Part shown: piece after piece, positions 25,896 to 34,098 of the stretch
Layout of the letters: every line of letters starts with the position of its first letter
Position numbering within the stretch: the first letter of the stretch is position 1
Assembly: GCF_000732605.1 (NCBI RefSeq)
Contig: NZ_JPME01000029.1
Location: 26,645 to 90,644, forward strand
Direction of reading: 5' to 3'
Origin: Lacrimispora celerecrescens
GTDB lineage: Bacteria > Bacillota > Clostridia > Lachnospirales > Lachnospiraceae
Length of the DNA: 64,000 nt
Translations under genes and position numbers: made by a program
The notes under the pieces: generated by a model
The model's input: only the letters and a program-made list of their open reading frames with translations
What the model was told of the DNA's origin: nothing
Database searches by the model: none

Positions 25896-27281
25896 ATGAA
25901 AGAGAAGGTACAAGTATTTGGCCGCTTTTTAAGCGGTATGGTAATGCCGAATATCGGTGCATTTATTGCATGGGGACTGATTACGGCATTGTTTATTCCC
26001 ACCGGCTGGTATCCCAATGAAACACTTGGTGCCCTGGTATCCCCAATGGTTTCCATGCTGTTGCCGCTTCTCATCGCTTATACGGGCGGCACGGCAGTCT
26101 ACGGACAGCGGGGCGGTGTTATCGGTGCAATCACAGCCATGGGTGTGATTGTTGGCTCCAGTATTCCTATGTTTATGGGAGCAATGATCGTAGGACCTCT
26201 CAGCGCCTGGGTGATTAAGAAGTTTGACCGCAAGATCGAGAGCAAGATCCCTGCCGGGTTTGAGATGCTGATAAACAACTTTTCTCTGGGCATCATCGGT
26301 GCGATCCTGGCGGTAATCGCCTTAAAAGGAATTGCTCCTTTTGTTGAGGTGATGAACCGGGTGATGGAAGCCGGAGTTGGATTCTTTGTGGATCACAGAC
26401 TTCTTCCGCTGGCAAGTGTTTTTATCGAACCTGCTAAGATCCTGTTCCTCAATAATGCCATCAACCATGGAATCCTTTCTCCTATGGGAATCCAGCAAGT
26501 TGAGGAAATCGGAAAGTCCATATTCTTTCTTCTTGAAGCGAATCCGGGGCCGGGACTTGGTGTTTTACTGGCTTACTGCCTTGCAGGAAAAGGATCAGCC
26601 AAGAGCTCTGCACCTGGCGCAATTATCATTCACTTTTTAGGCGGAATCCACGAGATTTATTTCCCATACATACTGATGAATCCTCTTTTACTTCTGGCGG
26701 TTGTATCAGGTGGGGCCAGCGGAATCTTCGTATTCCAGCTCCTTGGTGTTGGACTTACCTCACCCGCATCTCCTGGAAGTATCCTTGCTGTTCTTGCAAT
26801 GACACCAAGAGGCGGATACTTTGGAGTTTTAGCCGGAGTTACGGTTGCAGCAGTCGTTTCCTTCTTAGTTGCCCTTCCCTTACTGCGGTTTACAGGAAAA
26901 AGCGGGGATTTAGAAGAGTCAGCGGAAAAAGTGAAACAAATGAAGCAGGAGTCTAAGGGAAATCAGACCACAGAAAAGAAAATTATGCCAGCAGGACTCG
27001 TCAAAAAGATCGTGTTTGCCTGCGATGCAGGTATGGGCTCCAGCGCTATGGGCGCTACCATATTGAAGAAAAAGCTGGCGGCAGCAGGATTTGGAGATAT
27101 TGAAGTGGTTCATTCACCCGTATCCTCCATTCCACAGGATGCCCAGATTGTGGTGACTCATAAAGAACTGAAGGAGCGCGCAGCCCGCAGCAATCCTGAG
27201 GCGGAACTGGTTTTAATCACTAATTTTATGGCGGCACCGGAATATGATGAACTGGTGGAAACGTTAAAAAATAAACAATAA
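25896..27281 (+). CDS. mtlA: PTS mannitol-type transporter subunit IICB
   Basis: 461 residues from the ATG after GTGAGGG (the GTG at 25881 is part of that site). The IIC membrane domain spans about residues 1-335, with the conserved substrate and phosphate-transfer motifs NPGPGLG and GGIHEIYFPY. The IIB domain begins near residue 370 with VFACDAGMGSSAMG; Cys376 is the phosphorylation site. No IIA domain is fused; it is supplied by the gene at 31131. It imports and phosphorylates a hexitol, D-mannitol by family. The rest of the locus lacks mtlD, so the exact hexitol is not certain. Confidence 0.9.
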   Translation: MKEKVQVFGRFLSGMVMPNIGAFIAWGLITALFIPTGWYPNETLGALVSPMVSMLLPLLIAYTGGTAVYGQRGGVIGAITAMGVIVGSSIPMFMGAMIVGPLSAWVIKKFDRKIESKIPAGFEMLINNFSLGIIGAILAVIALKGIAPFVEVMNRVMEAGVGFFVDHRLLPLASVFIEPAKILFLNNAINHGILSPMGIQQVEEIGKSIFFLLEANPGPGLGVLLAYCLAGKGSAKSSAPGAIIIHFLGGIHEIYFPYILMNPLLLLAVVSGGASGIFVFQLLGVGLTSPASPGSILAVLAMTPRGGYFGVLAGVTVAAVVSFLVALPLLRFTGKSGDLEESAEKVKQMKQESKGNQTTEKKIMPAGLVKKIVFACDAGMGSSAMGATILKKKLAAAGFGDIEVVHSPVSSIPQDAQIVVTHKELKERAARSNPEAELVLITNFMAAPEYDELVETLKNKQ

Positions 27282-27319
27282 AATGAAATAGATAGCCTTT
27301 CTAGTATCCGATTGTGAAT

Positions 27320-27484
27320 CATGGTATAATGTACACGAAAGCAATGAGCAGTGCGAAATAATACAGAGATAAAATTTCGTTGTGCCTGCACATAAGAAAT
27401 TCTATCCCTGTATTATTTCATAGGGCGAATGCCCGTGAGCTGGTAAACCTGCGGTTTTACCAGCTCCACTGCGGACCCACGGTA
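27320..27484 (+). other. Structured leader of the second EIICB gene
   Basis: An extended -10 promoter (TGG then TATAAT at 27325-27330) is followed by a 24-bp near-perfect inverted repeat with 22 of 24 pairs (27355-27378 with 27396-27419). Next come GGGC/GCCC and a second hairpin GAGCTGGTAAA...TTTTACCAGCTC (27437-27466), enclosed by CCGTG/CACGG. No T-run follows. It matches no riboswitch class I recognise. Confidence 0.5.
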
Positions 27485-27527
27485 CAATATAATTTACGTA
27501 TAACGGATTCAAAAGGGGATTATATAA

Positions 27528-28871
27528 ATGAAATATGCGGGGAGAATACTAAAGCAATACAGCAGGGTAATTGCCGAGTGCATACCTTTATTCGTGACAG
27601 CGGGGCTTCTGTCAGTCTTATCGGCAGTGATATTCCAGAATAGATACCTGCCTGAAATGTCCAATATTTTGTCTTTTCTGGTGATTCCGGTATTTATGGG
27701 ATACAAAGCAGGCACGATGTGCGGCGGGGATGTCGGCGGTTTAGCCGGCACCCTTGCCGCTTCTGCTGTTGTCATGGCAGAACCTGCTTCTGCCATGATT
27801 TTATCTGCCATAGCAGGCAGCATTGCCGGTTTATTATCCAGGAAGGGGCTGGACCGGATCAAACATCGGATTCCGGCCGGGTTTGAGATGCTCTTTAGTA
27901 ACCTATATATATCGGGGCTAGGTTTATTAGCCGGAGCGCTTACCCATTACATGCTGGTACCGATAGCGGCATGGCTTCTTACTTTTTTAGGAAATGGCCT
28001 ATCATTTATGATTGCAAGGGGAATCATTCCTTTCATCAGCTTCGTGGTAGAGCCTTTAAAAATAATTTTCTTTAATAACTGGATCAATCATGGCTTTTTC
28101 CTTCCCTTGGGATTGGAGCAGATGAAAACACAAGGAAGCTCCATCTTATTTCTCTTAGAGACCAATCCGGGCCCGGGATTTGGAATTCTCCTTGCCTATG
28201 CCCTGGTTTACCGGAATATGAGAAAGCAAATGCTCTCCAGCCTTATTATTCAGTCCCTGGGTGGTATCCATGAGGTTTATTTTCCCTATGTGCTGTCAGA
28301 TATTCGATTATTGGGAGCTGCCATAACAGGCAGTATTGCGGGAAATTACTGCTTCATGGTCACCGGAAGCGGTCTTCTGGGCCCGGCTTCTCCCGGAAGT
28401 ATCATTACAATCATGATTATGGCAGACAAAAAACATTGGCTGGGAATTCTTACGGGAATCTTTGTCTCTGCCGGAGTGACTTGTCTTCTCTCCTGCCTGA
28501 TTATGTCCGGAAAGAAACAAAAAACAGTTGTTGATGAAGAAATACTACAGAAAGATGAAGGGATGCCAATGAAGAAAATGGAACATGCCAAAATCTATTT
28601 TGTTTGCGATGTTGGTTTGGGTTCCAGTGCCATGGCCAGCGCGTTGTTTAAGAAAAGACTGAAACTGGAAGGCTTAACAGATGTCCAGGTGTTTCACGTA
28701 TCGGCTGACCGCATTCCGCCTGACGCGGATGCGATTGTTTGTCAAAAGGATTTTGCCCGTTCCCTGTCAGGAATTGATAAACCATGCTTTACAGTCAATA
28801 ATCTTACGGATATGTCTGGCTATAAGGAACTCCTGAACTGGTTAATGGGAGGTGGAGAAAATGGCAAGTAA
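27528..28871 (+). CDS. Diverged second mannitol-type PTS IICB protein
   Basis: 447 residues with the same IIC-IIB order as the gene at 25896 but strongly diverged. It keeps NPGPGFG, GGIHEVYFPY and the IIB loop VCDVGLGSSAMA with Cys360 as phosphorylation site, so it should be active. The N-terminal half differs most, including a Gly/Ala-rich stretch (CGGDVGGLAG). The start follows AAAAGGGG. The last 11 bases overlap the start of the MtlR-like regulator gene, so the two are translationally coupled. It may carry another hexitol or serve as a sensor phosphorylating the regulator. The substrate is unknown. Confidence 0.82.
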   Translation: MKYAGRILKQYSRVIAECIPLFVTAGLLSVLSAVIFQNRYLPEMSNILSFLVIPVFMGYKAGTMCGGDVGGLAGTLAASAVVMAEPASAMILSAIAGSIAGLLSRKGLDRIKHRIPAGFEMLFSNLYISGLGLLAGALTHYMLVPIAAWLLTFLGNGLSFMIARGIIPFISFVVEPLKIIFFNNWINHGFFLPLGLEQMKTQGSSILFLLETNPGPGFGILLAYALVYRNMRKQMLSSLIIQSLGGIHEVYFPYVLSDIRLLGAAITGSIAGNYCFMVTGSGLLGPASPGSIITIMIMADKKHWLGILTGIFVSAGVTCLLSCLIMSGKKQKTVVDEEILQKDEGMPMKKMEHAKIYFVCDVGLGSSAMASALFKKRLKLEGLTDVQVFHVSADRIPPDADAIVCQKDFARSLSGIDKPCFTVNNLTDMSGYKELLNWLMGGGENGK

Positions 28872-30966
28872 TGATCTTACACCCAGAATGCAGCAGATCG
28901 TTCTGGCTCTTCTTAACGAGGACGGACCTATTCCTGTTAAGCAGCTTGCGGATCAGATCCATATCAGCAAAAGAACGGTACAAAGAGAGCTGGAGTATAT
29001 TCCCAGAGTGCTAAAGAAATACGGGCTCACCTTTTGCTCAAAAACGGGAACCGGTATCTGGCTGGAGGGAGATCAGGATCAGATCGAAGCCATTAAAGCT
29101 GAACTTGAAGAGGATGATGCTCTTGATGTTTCTGACCGGATTGAACGCCAGAAGCGCCTTACTCTTGAGATTCTCAAGGACAAGACCTTAAAAAAACTAT
29201 ATTACTACAGTGACTTATTTGGAGTCAGTGAAGCCACCGTCAGTTCAGATTTAGAGGTAGTAAAAGAGTGGTTTCACAAATGTCATCTGGAGATAAAGAG
29301 AAAACCCGGATATGGTGTGTTTATTGAGGGCAGCGAACGGAATTTCCGCCGTGCCCTGCGCGTGTTTATTGATGAAAACATCCATACGGAAATCATACAG
29401 GAGATGTATGAGGACAGGAACCAGTCTGTGTTAAACGTGATACAGAATAAAAGTGAACGGAATATTTACCGGATCTTAGATGACGATATTGTAAAAAGGG
29501 TGACGGCCTGCATCTTAAGAATCCGGGATAAACGCATTCTCAATTTAACCCAGGATTCTTACCTTGGGCTGGTGATCCATGTGGCTATTGCTGTGAACCG
29601 GATCCGAAGGCAGGAGATCATTGAGGAAAATTCTCTCATGACAGATGGTTTGCGGAATGATCAGGATTACGACCTGGCAAAGAGAATCACCAAATCCCTG
29701 GAAGATGAATTTCAGATTCAGATCCCGGAAATTGAGTGTGCCTATATTTGTCTGCATATTAAAGGCTCCAAAATCCAGCAGCTGAATATTGACGAGAAAT
29801 CAAGAAGTGAAATAGAGGAATCCAGGGAACTGTGGGATGTGGTCAATGAGATGATCGACTGTTATGACGACAGTATTGCCTATCTTCTAAAGCAGGATGA
29901 GGAATTTGTGATTCAGGGATTGATTGCCCATTTAAAGCCGACTCTGGTCCGCTTAACCAATGGCATGAAGATCCAGAATCCTTTGCTGGAACAAATTAAG
30001 CAGGATTATCCGGTGATATTTGAACGGTGCAGATCGGTTGCAAAGGTGATCGAAGGCCGGTATGGGTATGAAGTGCCGGAATCAGAGATTGGCTTTCTTG
30101 CCATTCATTTCGGCGCGGCAGAGGTTCGGATGGAAAGCAGGAAGGAAAGCCGGAGAAAGGTAAATATTGGGATCGTCTGCGCCAGCGGGATCGGTATCTC
30201 ACGGCTCATGTCTTCCAAGGTAGCCAGGGATTTTGCAGACAGGGTGGAGCTGTCGGTCTATGGAATGACGGATCTGTCTCCTTACGTGCTAAGCAAGACG
30301 GATTTCTTTGTATCCACCATACCAATTAAGGAGGAGGCTGATATCCTGTATGTAAGCCCCCTGCTTCCTGCTGAGGATATGGAACAGATCGCCGGAAAGG
30401 TACGCCGGTGTGAATTTATGCCTAAAAAGCAGGATAACCAGGAGTTTACCATTCAATTAGATCAGGTGAATTTTATTGCCGTTCAGATTAAAAATGTCAT
30501 TCGGCTTATGGAATATCAACGTGTAAATAATGGGATCACCTTTGAAGAACTGCTGATTGCTGTCAGCGAGAAGCTGGCTGCCTATCCGGAACGGCAGAGC
30601 ATCATTCAGGAGGATTTAATGAGGAGAGAACGGCTTTGCAGCCAGATATTTCCTGATTTAAGCTTTGCCCTGCTTCATGCCAGAACAGAAGGAGTGGTAA
30701 AGCCGGTGTTTTCGGTGTGCCAGACAAAGGATGGTGAGCCGTTTAGTGACCCTTATTTTAGGGGAGTATGCGTTGTATTAATCATGCTGGTACCAAAGGA
30801 TGATCATGAAGTAGAAAACAGTGATATCCTGGGTGTGTTAAGTGAGCGGCTGATCGAGGAGGAAGAGTTTCTGGATACGGTAAGACATGGGGGAAAAGAG
30901 GAGATAAGAGCTTTGGTTTCCCAGTATTTAAACCAATATTTCAAACATTATCTGGATAAGATATAA
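28861..30966 (+). CDS. mtlR: MtlR-type PRD-containing transcriptional activator
   Basis: 701 residues from the ATG after GGAGGTGG. Domain order is N-terminal helix-turn-helix (residues 1-70), a second DNA-binding region, PRD1 and PRD2 (about 190-415), an EIIB-Gat-like domain with Cys440 (IVCASGIGISR) and an EIIA-like domain with His606 (LLHARTEG). Both PRDs keep their histidines (VIHVAI, CLHIKG; IAHLKP, AIHFGA). MtlR-type activators are switched by PTS phosphorylation and bind palindromes upstream of mannitol promoters. Matching palindromes occur at 25741 and 31027. It is coupled to the second EIICB gene and ends at a strong terminator. Confidence 0.93.
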   Translation: MASNDLTPRMQQIVLALLNEDGPIPVKQLADQIHISKRTVQRELEYIPRVLKKYGLTFCSKTGTGIWLEGDQDQIEAIKAELEEDDALDVSDRIERQKRLTLEILKDKTLKKLYYYSDLFGVSEATVSSDLEVVKEWFHKCHLEIKRKPGYGVFIEGSERNFRRALRVFIDENIHTEIIQEMYEDRNQSVLNVIQNKSERNIYRILDDDIVKRVTACILRIRDKRILNLTQDSYLGLVIHVAIAVNRIRRQEIIEENSLMTDGLRNDQDYDLAKRITKSLEDEFQIQIPEIECAYICLHIKGSKIQQLNIDEKSRSEIEESRELWDVVNEMIDCYDDSIAYLLKQDEEFVIQGLIAHLKPTLVRLTNGMKIQNPLLEQIKQDYPVIFERCRSVAKVIEGRYGYEVPESEIGFLAIHFGAAEVRMESRKESRRKVNIGIVCASGIGISRLMSSKVARDFADRVELSVYGMTDLSPYVLSKTDFFVSTIPIKEEADILYVSPLLPAEDMEQIAGKVRRCEFMPKKQDNQEFTIQLDQVNFIAVQIKNVIRLMEYQRVNNGITFEELLIAVSEKLAAYPERQSIIQEDLMRRERLCSQIFPDLSFALLHARTEGVVKPVFSVCQTKDGEPFSDPYFRGVCVVLIMLVPKDDHEVENSDILGVLSERLIEEEEFLDTVRHGGKEEIRALVSQYLNQYFKHYLDKI

Positions 30967-30982
30967 TATAAAAGCAAGGTGA

Positions 30983-31014
30983 AAGCCGGGCCCGAAAGGG
31001 CCCGGCTTTTTCTG
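30983..31014 (+). terminator. Terminator of the mtlR gene
   Basis: AAGCCGGGCCC, loop GAAA and GGGCCCGGCTT with TTTTCTG. Confidence 0.93.
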
Positions 31015-31026
31015 TTGGTTTCAGAT

Positions 31027-31096
31027 TTGGCGTTATCTGATGGCGCCAAATGCCATTTTGTTTTCATTGAAAAGGAGGAGATAACACCCCTATAAT
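31027..31096 (+). promoter_or_regulatory. Putative MtlR operator and promoter of the mtlF-fruK-dehydrogenase operon
   Basis: TTGGCGTTA-N5-TGGCGCCAA (31027-31049) lies 17 bases before TTGAAA-N18-TATAAT (31067-31096). The geometry is identical to the element at 25741-25809, which indicates a shared regulator. Confidence 0.75.
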
Positions 31097-31130
31097 TTAG
31101 TTAGAAAGTTAACACAGGAGGGCAAGAAAC

Positions 31131-31601
31131 GTGTTTGGCTACGGGAAAAAGAATGTAGAAAAAAGTGCAGAGCTTCTGGAGCTTGGGAATATTCGTTTGA
31201 ATTGTAAACCCGGGGAAAAGGAGGCGGTAATAAGGGAGGTAGGGCAGCTGCTTTATCAGTGCGGCTGTGTTGAAGAATCCTACATAGAGGCTATGCTTCA
31301 GCGTGAGCTGACGTTTTCCACGAATATCGGCAATGGAATTGCACTTCCCCATGGCGTAGAGGCAGCTAAAAAATCGGTTAAGCGCTCCGGCATTGCAGTT
31401 ATGGTTTTCCCTGAGGGAACAGACTGGGGAGGAGAAAAGGTAAAACTGGTCATAGGGATTGCAGGGGCAGGAGAGGAACATTTGGAAATACTCTCAATCA
31501 TCGCTGAGTGTCTGGCTGATCCGGCTGATGTAGAACGGATTACCGGATGCAGTGCAGAAGAAATCCTTACCATGTTTACAGGAAAGAGGTGTCCGCAATG
31601 A
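31131..31601 (+). CDS. mtlF: PTS mannitol-type EIIA component
   Basis: 156 residues with a GTG start after ACAGGAGGG. The active-site histidine is His74 in NGIALPHG, and the fold ends with the family block EEHLEILSIIAECL. It takes phosphate from HPr and hands it to the IIB domain of the IICB proteins at 25896 and 27528, neither of which has a fused IIA. The stop overlaps the next gene by four bases (ATGA). Confidence 0.93.
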   Translation: MFGYGKKNVEKSAELLELGNIRLNCKPGEKEAVIREVGQLLYQCGCVEESYIEAMLQRELTFSTNIGNGIALPHGVEAAKKSVKRSGIAVMVFPEGTDWGGEKVKLVIGIAGAGEEHLEILSIIAECLADPADVERITGCSAEEILTMFTGKRCPQ

Positions 31602-32545
31602 TCGTTACAGTAACAATGAATCCGGCCATTGATAAAACCGTAGATATTGACCGGTTTGAACGGGGAGATTTAAACAGAATAGAACGTGTGGAGTTAGATG
31701 CCGGAGGTAAAGGCATCAATGTCTCCAAGACCATCAGGGAATTAGGCGGAGAAAGCATTGCCATGGGCTTTGTGGGAGGAACCAGCGGAACCATCATAAA
31801 ACATGTGCTGGCTGACCAGAACATTCAGACAGATTTCGTAGAAGTAAAAGGGGAGACGAGAACGAATCTGAAGATAGTAGAGGAAAATGGAGAGGTGACA
31901 GAGCTTAATGAACCTGGACCTGAGGTGTCAAAAGAGCAGCTGGAAGATCTTCTTGATAGGCTGAATGGCTATGCAAATCCGTATACCTTGTTTGTACTGG
32001 CGGGAAGCATACCGGCTGGCATACCAACGGATATATACCGGAGGATCACGGAAGAAGTCCACCGGAAAGGGGCAAAGGTCTTGTTAGATGCAGACGGTCC
32101 GCTGTTTGCCGAATCCTTAAAAGCAGCACCGGATATGTTAAAGCCTAACCGTTCAGAGCTGGAACGTTATTACCAGATGGATTACCGTGCATCGGAACAG
32201 GAGCTGGTTTCCATGGGTGAAAAGCTGCTGGATCATGGAACCGATATGGTTGCGATATCCCTTGGCCAGATGGGAGCATTATTTTTAACAGGGGATAAAC
32301 GGTACCGGTGCCCCGGGCTTCGTGTGAAGGCACATTCAACGGTAGGTGCCGGAGATGCCCTGGTGGGAGCCATGGCTTACGCCTGGAATGAGAAGCTTCC
32401 CCTTGAAACATGCATCAGATTATGCATGGGAGCCTCGGCAGGTGCTGTTACCAGCATTGGAACCAAACCGCCTCATCGCAGTCTGGTAGATGAACTCATG
32501 CAGCAGGTGGAATTGTTGGAAATCCAGAAATATATTGATAAATAA
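31598..32545 (+). CDS. fruK: 1-phosphofructokinase-type PfkB kinase
   Basis: 315 residues from the ATG that overlaps the mtlF stop, with AAAGAGGTG as binding site. It has the hexose-1-phosphate kinase signatures of the FruK/LacC group: TMNPAIDKT at the N terminus, AGGKGINVSK and the C-terminal catalytic block VGAGDALVG. FruK phosphorylates fructose 1-phosphate to fructose 1,6-bisphosphate; LacC relatives use tagatose 6-phosphate. A 1-phosphofructokinase is unexpected in a mannitol operon because MtlD yields fructose 6-phosphate. Here it makes sense if the neighbouring dehydrogenase produces a ketose 1-phosphate. Confidence 0.85.
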   Translation: MIVTVTMNPAIDKTVDIDRFERGDLNRIERVELDAGGKGINVSKTIRELGGESIAMGFVGGTSGTIIKHVLADQNIQTDFVEVKGETRTNLKIVEENGEVTELNEPGPEVSKEQLEDLLDRLNGYANPYTLFVLAGSIPAGIPTDIYRRITEEVHRKGAKVLLDADGPLFAESLKAAPDMLKPNRSELERYYQMDYRASEQELVSMGEKLLDHGTDMVAISLGQMGALFLTGDKRYRCPGLRVKAHSTVGAGDALVGAMAYAWNEKLPLETCIRLCMGASAGAVTSIGTKPPHRSLVDELMQQVELLEIQKYIDK

Positions 32546-32562
32546 GCTTGGAGGATAGAAAT

Positions 32563-33837
32563 ATGAAAACAAAAGCGGTAAGAATGTATGGCACAGATGA
32601 TTTAAGGTTAGAAGAGTTTGAATTGCCTCAAATTGCTGAAAATGAGATTCTTGTAAAAATCATGAGTGACAGCATCTGCATGTCTACTTACAAACTGGTA
32701 AAACAGGGGAAAAAACATAAAAGGGCTCCCCAGAATATAGATACCAATCCGGTGATTGTTGGTCATGAATGCTCAGGACTGATTGTAGAAGTGGGAAAAA
32801 AGTGGCAGGAACAGTTTCGCCCGGGACAAAAGTTTTCTCTGCAGCCTGCTTTAAATTACATGGGAAAACTGGATTCGCCGGGATATTCTTATGAATTCTG
32901 CGGAGGCGCCTGTACATACTGCATCATGCCAAACGAGGTCATGGAATTGGGGTGCTTGCTGGATTACACGGGAGATAGTTTTTTTGAGGCATCCCTTGGA
33001 GAACCAATGAGCTGTATCATAGGCGGATTTCATGCCAACTATCATACCAATAAAAGGAATTATGATCATGCCATGGGGACAAAAGTAGATGGAAGTATCC
33101 TGATCATGGGAGGCTGCGGACCTATGGGCCTAGGAGCGGTAAGCTATGGCCTTCAGTTTGAGAATAAGCCGAAGAGGATAGTCGTTACGGATATCAGCGA
33201 TGAGCGGATTGCCCGGGCCAGGGAAGTGATTTCAGAAGAATCCGCAAGGGAGAGAGGAATTGAGCTTCTTTATGTAAATACCGATAAGATGGCAGATCCT
33301 GTATCTGATTTAATGGCTATTACAGGCGGCCAGGGCTATGATGACGTGTTTGTATATGTTCCTGTGAAAGAGGTTGCAGAGATGGGAGATAAGCTTCTGG
33401 CCTTTGACGGTTGTATGAACTTCTTTGCCGGTCCATCAGACAGCCAGTTTAAAGCAGAAATCAATCTTTATAACTGCCACTATACAAGTACTCACATTAT
33501 GGGAACCACCGGCGGCAATACAGATGATTTAATTGAGGCCAATAAGCTCTCTGCAGAAGGTGCCATAGAAGCGGCTGTTATGGTAACCCATGTAGGAGGA
33601 ATTGACAGCATTGTAGAAGCAACCAAGAATCTGCCGTCCATTCCTGGAGGAAAGAAGCTTGCCTACACACAATTTGATATGCCTTTGACGGCTATTGAAG
33701 ACTTTGAGAAGCTGGGCAGCACCGATCCGCTGTTTAAAAAATTAAACGACTCTTGTAAAGCGCACAAGGGATTATGGAATGGGGAGGCAGAAAAGATTCT
33801 GTTTGATCATTTTGAAATTGATCCAAAGGAATTGTAA
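32563..33837 (+). CDS. Zinc-dependent hexitol-phosphate dehydrogenase, L-sorbose-1-phosphate reductase (SorE)-like
   Basis: 424 residues from the ATG after GGAGGA. A medium-chain dehydrogenase with catalytic zinc residues in DSICMST (Cys), VGHECSG (His, Glu) and GEPMSC (Glu), and a Rossmann motif GGCGPMGLGAV. The N terminus (MKTKAVRMYGTDDLRLEEFELP) and FFAGPSD / GTTGGNTDD blocks closely recall SorE, which interconverts L-sorbose 1-phosphate and D-glucitol 6-phosphate. That chemistry oxidises the carbon beside the phosphorylated carbon. Applied to D-mannitol 1-phosphate it would give D-fructose 1-phosphate, the substrate of the kinase encoded just upstream. Substrate assignment is inference; glucitol 6-phosphate is the alternative. 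Confidence 0.82.
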   Translation: MKTKAVRMYGTDDLRLEEFELPQIAENEILVKIMSDSICMSTYKLVKQGKKHKRAPQNIDTNPVIVGHECSGLIVEVGKKWQEQFRPGQKFSLQPALNYMGKLDSPGYSYEFCGGACTYCIMPNEVMELGCLLDYTGDSFFEASLGEPMSCIIGGFHANYHTNKRNYDHAMGTKVDGSILIMGGCGPMGLGAVSYGLQFENKPKRIVVTDISDERIARAREVISEESARERGIELLYVNTDKMADPVSDLMAITGGQGYDDVFVYVPVKEVAEMGDKLLAFDGCMNFFAGPSDSQFKAEINLYNCHYTSTHIMGTTGGNTDDLIEANKLSAEGAIEAAVMVTHVGGIDSIVEATKNLPSIPGGKKLAYTQFDMPLTAIEDFEKLGSTDPLFKKLNDSCKAHKGLWNGEAEKILFDHFEIDPKEL

Positions 33838-33864
33838 AAATAAAATAAAGAATAAAAATCATGT

Positions 33865-33906
33865 ATGCTGTATTCTTCCACTTATTGGAGGGATGCAGCA
33901 TTTTTA
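33865..33906 (+). terminator. Terminator of the hexitol operon
   Basis: ATGCTGTATTCTTCCA and TGGAGGGATGCAGCAT pair with small mismatches and are followed by TTTTT. The rest of the gap to 34098 holds only a plausible -10 TATAAT near 34048. Confidence 0.75.
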
Positions 33907-34098
33907 ATAAGCTGTGAGGAAATGGAAAGATTAGAGTTTTCCTTCTGGAATCAGCCGAAAGTCTTCGTTTCCTGGTAAATTTCGGGAATTATGCAAAAAT
34001 GCCTTAAATTTTAGAATTGTTTTATAAATTCTCTTGTCCATGTGTGTTATAATACCCCTAAGAAATATTAAATTTTCGTTATAAATAAAGTTCAGAGC

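Noticed and set aside
27355..27419. Insertion-sequence end or MITE at the 24-bp inverted repeat
   Set aside because: No target duplication or second copy was seen in the window, and the repeat lies between a promoter and its gene, so an RNA structure is more likely.
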